Shown here in pieces: positions 60,210 to 64,000 of a stretch of DNA of 64,000 nt. Numbering within the stretch: the stretch's first letter is position 1; every line of letters starts with the position of its first letter. Source of the stretch: RUG626 sp051866775 (lineage in GTDB: Bacteria > Bacillota > Clostridia > Oscillospirales > Oscillospiraceae); the NCBI GenBank assembly GCA_051866775.1, contig JBJDXR010000043.1, forward strand, positions 19,721 to 83,720. The letters are read 5' to 3'. A program made the position numbers and the translations under genes. The notes under the pieces are model-generated. The model searched no databases. It had not been told where the DNA came from and saw nothing but the letters and a program-made list of their open reading frames with translations.

Positions 60210-61223
60210 TCACCTTGATGCGGTGATCAATTTATCAAGAGTCTCCGCGGCCTTGCCGGAATCTATAAGCCCGGCCGCCAGACGCACGCCGTCAGCCAGG
60301 GTTCCGGCCTTGCCGGCGATATAAAGCGCAGCGCCCGAATTCATAAGGACGGCGTCCCTCTTGGCACCTTTATCCCCTGAGAGTATCCTGCGGGTTATAG
60401 CGGCGTTTTCCTCAGGCGTGCCGCCCGCCAGCTCGGACTTATCACATCTTTTAAGGCCGAAGTCCTCCGGACAGATATTGTAGCGCTTGTAATCACCGCC
60501 GGAAAAATCGCAGACTGAGGTGGGGGCGCTCATGGATATCTCGTCCAGCTTGTCCTGTCCGTATACCACCATGCCGCGCTTTACGCCGAGGCTTGTGAGG
60601 ACTTTTGCCAAAGGCTCGATCAGGTATTCGGCATAAACGCCCAAAAGCTGCATGGAGGGGGAGGCGGGGTTCGTAAGGGGACCAAGAATGTTAAACACCG
60701 TGCGTATGCCAAGCTCCCTGCGTATCGCGCCAACGTACTTCATTGAGGTGTGGTACTTCTGAGCGAAGAAGAAGCACATACCTACCGACTTTAAAAGCTC
60801 CACGCATTTTTCCGGCTCGAGGTCGATGTTTACGCCCAGGGCCTCAAGGCAGTCGGCGGCGCCGCATTTTGAGGAGGCGGCGCGGTTTCCGTGCTTTGCC
60901 ACCTTAACGCCGCCGGCTGCGGTAACTATAGCGGAGGTGGTGGAGATGTTGAAGCTCCCCGCGCCGTCGCCGCCGGTGCCGACTATCTCGAGGACATCCA
61001 TGCCGTGTTCGACCTTTACTGCGTGATCGCGCATGGCGGCGGCACAGCCGGAGATCTCATATATAGTTTCCGCTCCGGCGCTCTTGGTGGAGAGCGCCGC
61101 AAGAAACGCCGCGTTCTGCGTCTGAGAGGTCTCGCCGCTCATGATCTCGTTCATTACGGCATATGCCTCATCGTAGGTAAGATCCTGCTTATCAACAATT
61201 TTTACAATGGCTTCCTTAATCAT
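60210..61223 (-). CDS. trpD: Anthranilate phosphoribosyltransferase
   Basis: TrpD (337 residues) joins anthranilate with PRPP. The glycine-rich GTGGDGAGSFNISTT motif and VAKHGNRAASSKCGAADCLEALG are present, with NILGPLTNPA. It is not fused to TrpG. The ATG at 61223 has AAAGGAG at 8 bases; it lies within the end of trpG (8-base overlap), so the two are coupled. Confidence 0.97.
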   Translation of the reverse strand: MIKEAIVKIVDKQDLTYDEAYAVMNEIMSGETSQTQNAAFLAALSTKSAGAETIYEISGCAAAMRDHAVKVEHGMDVLEIVGTGGDGAGSFNISTTSAIVTAAGGVKVAKHGNRAASSKCGAADCLEALGVNIDLEPEKCVELLKSVGMCFFFAQKYHTSMKYVGAIRRELGIRTVFNILGPLTNPASPSMQLLGVYAEYLIEPLAKVLTSLGVKRGMVVYGQDKLDEISMSAPTSVCDFSGGDYKRYNICPEDFGLKRCDKSELAGGTPEENAAITRRILSGDKGAKRDAVLMNSGAALYIAGKAGTLADGVRLAAGLIDSGKAAETLDKLITASR

Positions 61224-61806
61224 TTCTGCTCTCCTTTGCAATATTCAAAAAGTTTTTAAGCATCAGCTTTCCGTCAGGCGTCATGATGGACTCCGGGTGG
61301 AACTGTACTCCGTATATATCGTATTTTACATGCTTTACCGCCATGACCTCGCCGTCATCCGCGCGGGCCGTGACTTTGAGGACGTCAGGCAGAGTGTCCT
61401 CCACAACGGCCAGGGAGTGGTAGCGGGCAACCGGCGTATAGCCCGGGCAATCGAAAAAAAGCTTGCAGGCGGCGTCAAGCCAGGCGACGGACTGCTTGCC
61501 GTGCATCAGAGTTTTTGCATAGGAGACCGCAGCTCCAAAGGCGGTGCATATGGCCTGATGGCCGAGACAGACGCCGAGTATCGGGATGCTGCTTCCCAGC
61601 TTCTTTACAACGTCAATGCAGACGCCGGCATCCTCCGGCTTTCCCGGACCGGGAGAGAGGATTATTGCCTCAGGGGAGAGCGCGATTATCTCCTCAGGGG
61701 TCAAGGCGTCGTTTCTAATTACCTTTATATCCGGGTTTAAGGAGCCTACAAGCTGATAGAGATTGTAGGAAAAGCTGTCATAGTTATCGATCAGCAGGAT
61801 CATCAC
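61216..61806 (-). CDS. trpG: Anthranilate synthase component II (glutamine amidotransferase)
   Basis: TrpG (196 residues) supplies ammonia to TrpE. The triad is visible: Cys in LGVCLGHQAI (about residue 79), His and Glu in GVQFHPESI. Also NYDSFSYNLYQ and ILSPGPGKPEDAG are typical. The start overlaps the trpE stop by four bases. It may also serve PabA in folate synthesis if no other pabA exists. Confidence 0.97.
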   Translation of the reverse strand: MMILLIDNYDSFSYNLYQLVGSLNPDIKVIRNDALTPEEIIALSPEAIILSPGPGKPEDAGVCIDVVKKLGSSIPILGVCLGHQAICTAFGAAVSYAKTLMHGKQSVAWLDAACKLFFDCPGYTPVARYHSLAVVEDTLPDVLKVTARADDGEVMAVKHVKYDIYGVQFHPESIMTPDGKLMLKNFLNIAKESRND

Positions 61807-63263
61807 ATTACCTCCTCAGCCAGCTTAAGAGCTTTGATAACGGCGGCCGCCTTGTTTATACACTCCTGATGCTCCGTCTCGGGGACTGAATCGGCGACTA
61901 TCCCCGCGCCGCTTCTTACGAAGACCTTGCCGTTTTTCTTGTAGGCGATGCGTATAGCAATGCAGGTGTCCAGATTTCCTGTAAAATCAAGGTATCCGAT
62001 GGCCCCACCGTATATGCCGCGCTTATTGTTTTCAATATCGTTTATAAGCTGGCAGGCCCTTATCTTCGGCGCTCCGGATAGCGTCCCCGCCGGGAGGATT
62101 GAGTCCACGGCGTCGAGGGCGCTTTTATCCTCCGCAAGCTCCCCTCTCACAGTGGAGCCGATGTGCATGACATGGGAGTAGCGCTCTATACAGTGGTACT
62201 TTTCCACTTCAACGCTTCCGAATTTGCTTATCTTACCGATATCGTTACGGCCGAGATCAACTAGCATATTGTGCTCGGCAAGCTCCTTGGGATCGGCCAA
62301 AAGTTCCTCCTCAAGGCGCTTATCCTCCGCATCATTCTTGCCCCTCGGGCGCGTCCCGGCAAGGGGAAAGGTGTGCAGAACGCCGTTTTCAAGCTTAACA
62401 AGCGTCTCCGGGGAGGCTCCGGCTACCTCCATATCGGAGCTTGAAAAATAGAACATGTATGGGGAGGGGTTTAATGTCCTTAAGACGCGGTAAGCGTTAA
62501 GCAGTGAGCCCTCGTACTGCGCCTCCAAGCGGTTTGAAAGCACTATCTGGAAGATATCCCCCTCCTTTATATGATGCTTTGCACGGTTTACCATATCGCA
62601 GTAGGTATCCTTGTCAAATAGAGCGGTAATATCGGACTTGAGCCTGCCCGGGACATCCTTTTGGGGCGTCCCGCTGCTTATAAGTTCCGCCATCTGTCTG
62701 AGCTCCAGCATGGCCCTGTTATATTCGGTCTCGCAATTCTCGAGACTGATATTCACCATAAGCACGATCTTCTGGCGGTAGTTATCAAAGGCGATGACCT
62801 TGTCAAAGAGCATCAGATCCACGTCCTTAAAGCCCTCCGTGTCCTCCGCATCCAGCCTGAGGGACGGCTCGGAGTACTTGAGATAGTCGTAGGAGAAGTA
62901 GCCCACAAGCCCGCCAGTGAAGGTGGGCAGTCCCGGAAAGCGAGGGCTTTTGTGTTCGTCCAACACCTGCTTTATATACTTTCCCGGATTTTTTGTCTCA
63001 AAGCTCAGGTCTCCCACCTTCATTTTTCCGTTTACGCAGGTTATCTCAAGCTTGGGGTCAAAGCCCAAAAACGTGTAGCGCCCCCACTTCTCATTATCCG
63101 ATATGGATTCCAGCATGTAGCAATGCTCGGAGATGTTTTTTAAGATTCTCATGACCTCGATAGGCGTTTTGATATCAGATAAAATCTCCATGCTGACCGG
63201 CGCGGTGGTGTACGCTCCCGATTCCGCCGCCCTTTTGATCTCCTCCAGTGTTGGATAAAACAT
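61803..63263 (-). CDS. trpE: Anthranilate synthase component I
   Basis: TrpE (486 residues) converts chorismate into anthranilate, the committed step. The N-terminal Trp-feedback site has MLES in place of LLES (about residue 50); the catalytic domain has DIFQIVLSNRLEAQY, the MFYFSSSDMEVAGASPETLVK segment, PLAGTRPRGK and GAPKIRACQLINDIE. The ATG at 63263 has GTGAGG at 6 bases; a GTG at 63275 overlaps that site. It is the first gene of trpEGDCFBA, below a Trp T-box. Confidence 0.97.
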   Translation of the reverse strand: MFYPTLEEIKRAAESGAYTTAPVSMEILSDIKTPIEVMRILKNISEHCYMLESISDNEKWGRYTFLGFDPKLEITCVNGKMKVGDLSFETKNPGKYIKQVLDEHKSPRFPGLPTFTGGLVGYFSYDYLKYSEPSLRLDAEDTEGFKDVDLMLFDKVIAFDNYRQKIVLMVNISLENCETEYNRAMLELRQMAELISSGTPQKDVPGRLKSDITALFDKDTYCDMVNRAKHHIKEGDIFQIVLSNRLEAQYEGSLLNAYRVLRTLNPSPYMFYFSSSDMEVAGASPETLVKLENGVLHTFPLAGTRPRGKNDAEDKRLEEELLADPKELAEHNMLVDLGRNDIGKISKFGSVEVEKYHCIERYSHVMHIGSTVRGELAEDKSALDAVDSILPAGTLSGAPKIRACQLINDIENNKRGIYGGAIGYLDFTGNLDTCIAIRIAYKKNGKVFVRSGAGIVADSVPETEHQECINKAAAVIKALKLAEEVM

Positions 63264-63289
63264 TGACTTCCTCACTTTCTATGACCTAT

Positions 63290-63338
63290 AAAAACAAAAA
63301 CGTCCTTGACAGAATCCTACATGATTCTGTCAAGGACG
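63290..63338 (-). terminator. T-box-controlled terminator before trpE
   Basis: On the minus strand a perfect 16-bp stem (63301-63316 with 63323-63338) with a 6-base loop is followed by TTTTTGTTTTT. Its upstream arm directly follows the T-box sequence, so antiterminator formation would prevent it. Confidence 0.95.
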
Positions 63339-63581
63339 AAAATTAATCCGCGGTGCCACCTTGATTTACGGCTGAAGCCGTACACTTAACAGGATACTGA
63401 CATATCCCCGGCAACTGACGTATGCCAGCACGTCGCAAGCTACTATCCCAAAGGGATTTCACCGCGCCCTCAGCGGCCCATTTGATGACTTGTTTTCCGC
63501 CTGACTCTCAGCCTCTCAGGCTCTCTGTAGGAGCATCATCACCGTTACTTCCGCCTCAACGGTTTAAAACGCTATAAATTT
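63301..63581 (-). promoter_or_regulatory. Tryptophan T-box riboswitch
   Basis: The minus strand shows a complete T-box leader: a stem I region with the AGTA S-turn, the AGAGAG element, a TGATGA/TCATCA stem, and a specifier TGG (Trp) followed by G, on the 3' side of the specifier loop. The T-box itself is AAGGTGGCACCGCGG; its TGGC can pair with the GCCA end of tRNA-Trp (discriminator G). Uncharged tRNA-Trp should switch on trpEGDCFBA. Confidence 0.95.
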
Positions 63582-63587
63582 ACGACC

Positions 63588-63616
63588 AATATACGACGAA
63601 GCTACGGATTTGTCAA
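63588..63616 (-). promoter_or_regulatory. Promoter of the trp T-box/operon
   Basis: On the minus strand a perfect TTGACA (63611-63616), 17 bases, TATATT (63588-63593). Transcription would begin near 63581, at the foot of stem I. Confidence 0.8.
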
Positions 63617-63691
63617 GGGGCAAATTATAAAGTCCCAATTAACTTAAATTTTTGGTTAGCCAAACTCCGGCAATTTCACCAACTACCTTTA

Positions 63692-63720
63692 TTGCCGACA
63701 GTTTCATAGCATGGTATAAT
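63692..63720 (+). promoter_or_regulatory. Predicted promoter of the VOC-family gene
   Basis: TTGCCG (63692-63697), 17 bases, TATAAT (63715-63720) with a TGG extension. It lies 34 bases before the ATG. Confidence 0.6.
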
Positions 63721-63753
63721 GATTTCAACAAATCGGAATCTGTGGAGGAGAGT

Positions 63754-64000
63754 ATGAAATACAAAGGAACGCTTATTGTTGTTAAAGACTGCAACCGTGC
63801 TCTAAAGTTTTATCGTGATATGTTTGGGCTTCAACTTCTACAAGACAACGATGGAAATATGGAATTGACGGATCATTTGTATTTGCAGGAGTTGGGCTAT
63901 TGGGAAGATTTCACGAAAAAACGTATAATTTCAAACAGCAATCAATCCGAATTATATTTTGAAGAATCCGATATAGAAAAATTTGTGGCACGACTTGAGA
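63754..64000 (+). CDS. VOC (glyoxalase/bleomycin-resistance) family protein, partial
   Basis: Only the first 82 codons are inside the window. The start MKYKGTLIVVKDCNRALKFY followed by RDMFGLQ is the standard beginning of a vicinal-oxygen-chelate domain (glyoxalase I, dioxygenase, bleomycin or fosfomycin resistance relatives). A substrate cannot be named. The ATG follows GGAGGAG at 3-5 bases. The gene is much richer in A and T than the trp genes, which may indicate recent acquisition. Confidence 0.8.
   Translation, partial: MKYKGTLIVVKDCNRALKFYRDMFGLQLLQDNDGNMELTDHLYLQELGYWEDFTKKRIISNSNQSELYFEESDIEKFVARLE

Noticed and set aside
1..64000. CRISPR arrays, insertion sequences, prophage or integrase genes
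   Set aside because: No regularly spaced repeats, transposase or recombinase frames were seen in the window.

Overview
The window looks like chromosomal core DNA of a spore-forming, moderately GC-rich member of the Clostridia, probably the Oscillospiraceae/Oscillospirales. The evidence is a SpoIIQ-type peptidase with a sigma-F-like promoter, an alpha/beta-type small acid-soluble spore protein, S-layer homology (SLH) domains, HemZ, a tRNA-Trp T-box in front of a trp operon, and frequent TTG/GTG starts behind strong Shine-Dalgarno (SD) sites. Taxonomy is inference. No insertion sequences, phage genes, CRISPR arrays or rRNA were seen; there is one tRNA gene.

Layout. 1-3.7 kb: partial shikimate-dehydrogenase-like gene, cupin phosphoglucose isomerase, a cobalamin riboswitch controlling a DUF4430 protein and an ECF-type S component, then spoIIQ. 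3.7-9.0 kb (minus): miaB, a small membrane protein, mutS and a CPBP protease. 9.1-13.4 kb (plus): an alanine-racemase-fold protein without its catalytic lysine, mutL, miaA, hfq. 13.5-21.3 kb (plus): a division-type cluster (HlyD-like protein, yggS, sepF, divIVA), ileS, lspA and a pseudouridine synthase. 21.4-26.5 kb (minus): a 1288-residue SLH surface protein with three repeated modules, and a ParB-like regulator. 26.6-37.3 kb (minus): aspS, hisS, mgsA-like, minD, PBP2, mreD, mreC, maf, U32 peptidase. 37.5-38.9 kb: MATE exporter. 39-47.1 kb: a C_GCAxxG_C_C protein, then plus-strand recJ, rel, dtd, an MBL hydrolase, hemZ and a uridine-kinase-like gene. 47.3-54 kb: a zinc-ribbon membrane protein, hemW, a VanW-type wall protein, an aldose-epimerase-like gene, a SASP gene, tRNA-Thr(CGT) and a lactonase-like propeller protein. 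54.1-56.6 kb (minus): a Tet(M)-like ribosomal GTPase fused to a Rae1/YacP NYN nuclease. 56.8-63.6 kb (minus): complete trpEGDCFBA under a Trp T-box. The window ends in a partial VOC-family gene.

The genes form housekeeping groups: mismatch repair and tRNA modification, cell shape and division, heme metabolism, the stringent response, and tryptophan synthesis. The best candidates for undescribed biology are the GTPase-Rae1 fusion (a possible A-site binding and mRNA-cleaving machine in one chain), the degenerate alanine racemase in the mismatch-repair/miaA/hfq cluster, the B12-controlled DUF4430/ECF pair, the methylglyoxal synthase and MinD with missing functional elements, and a ParB-like protein with an inverted repeat over its own promoter. 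Gene-free stretches over 300 bases (325-648, 2214-2723, 25233-25643, 52220-52533, 63264-63753) mostly hold promoters, riboswitches and terminators, listed below.
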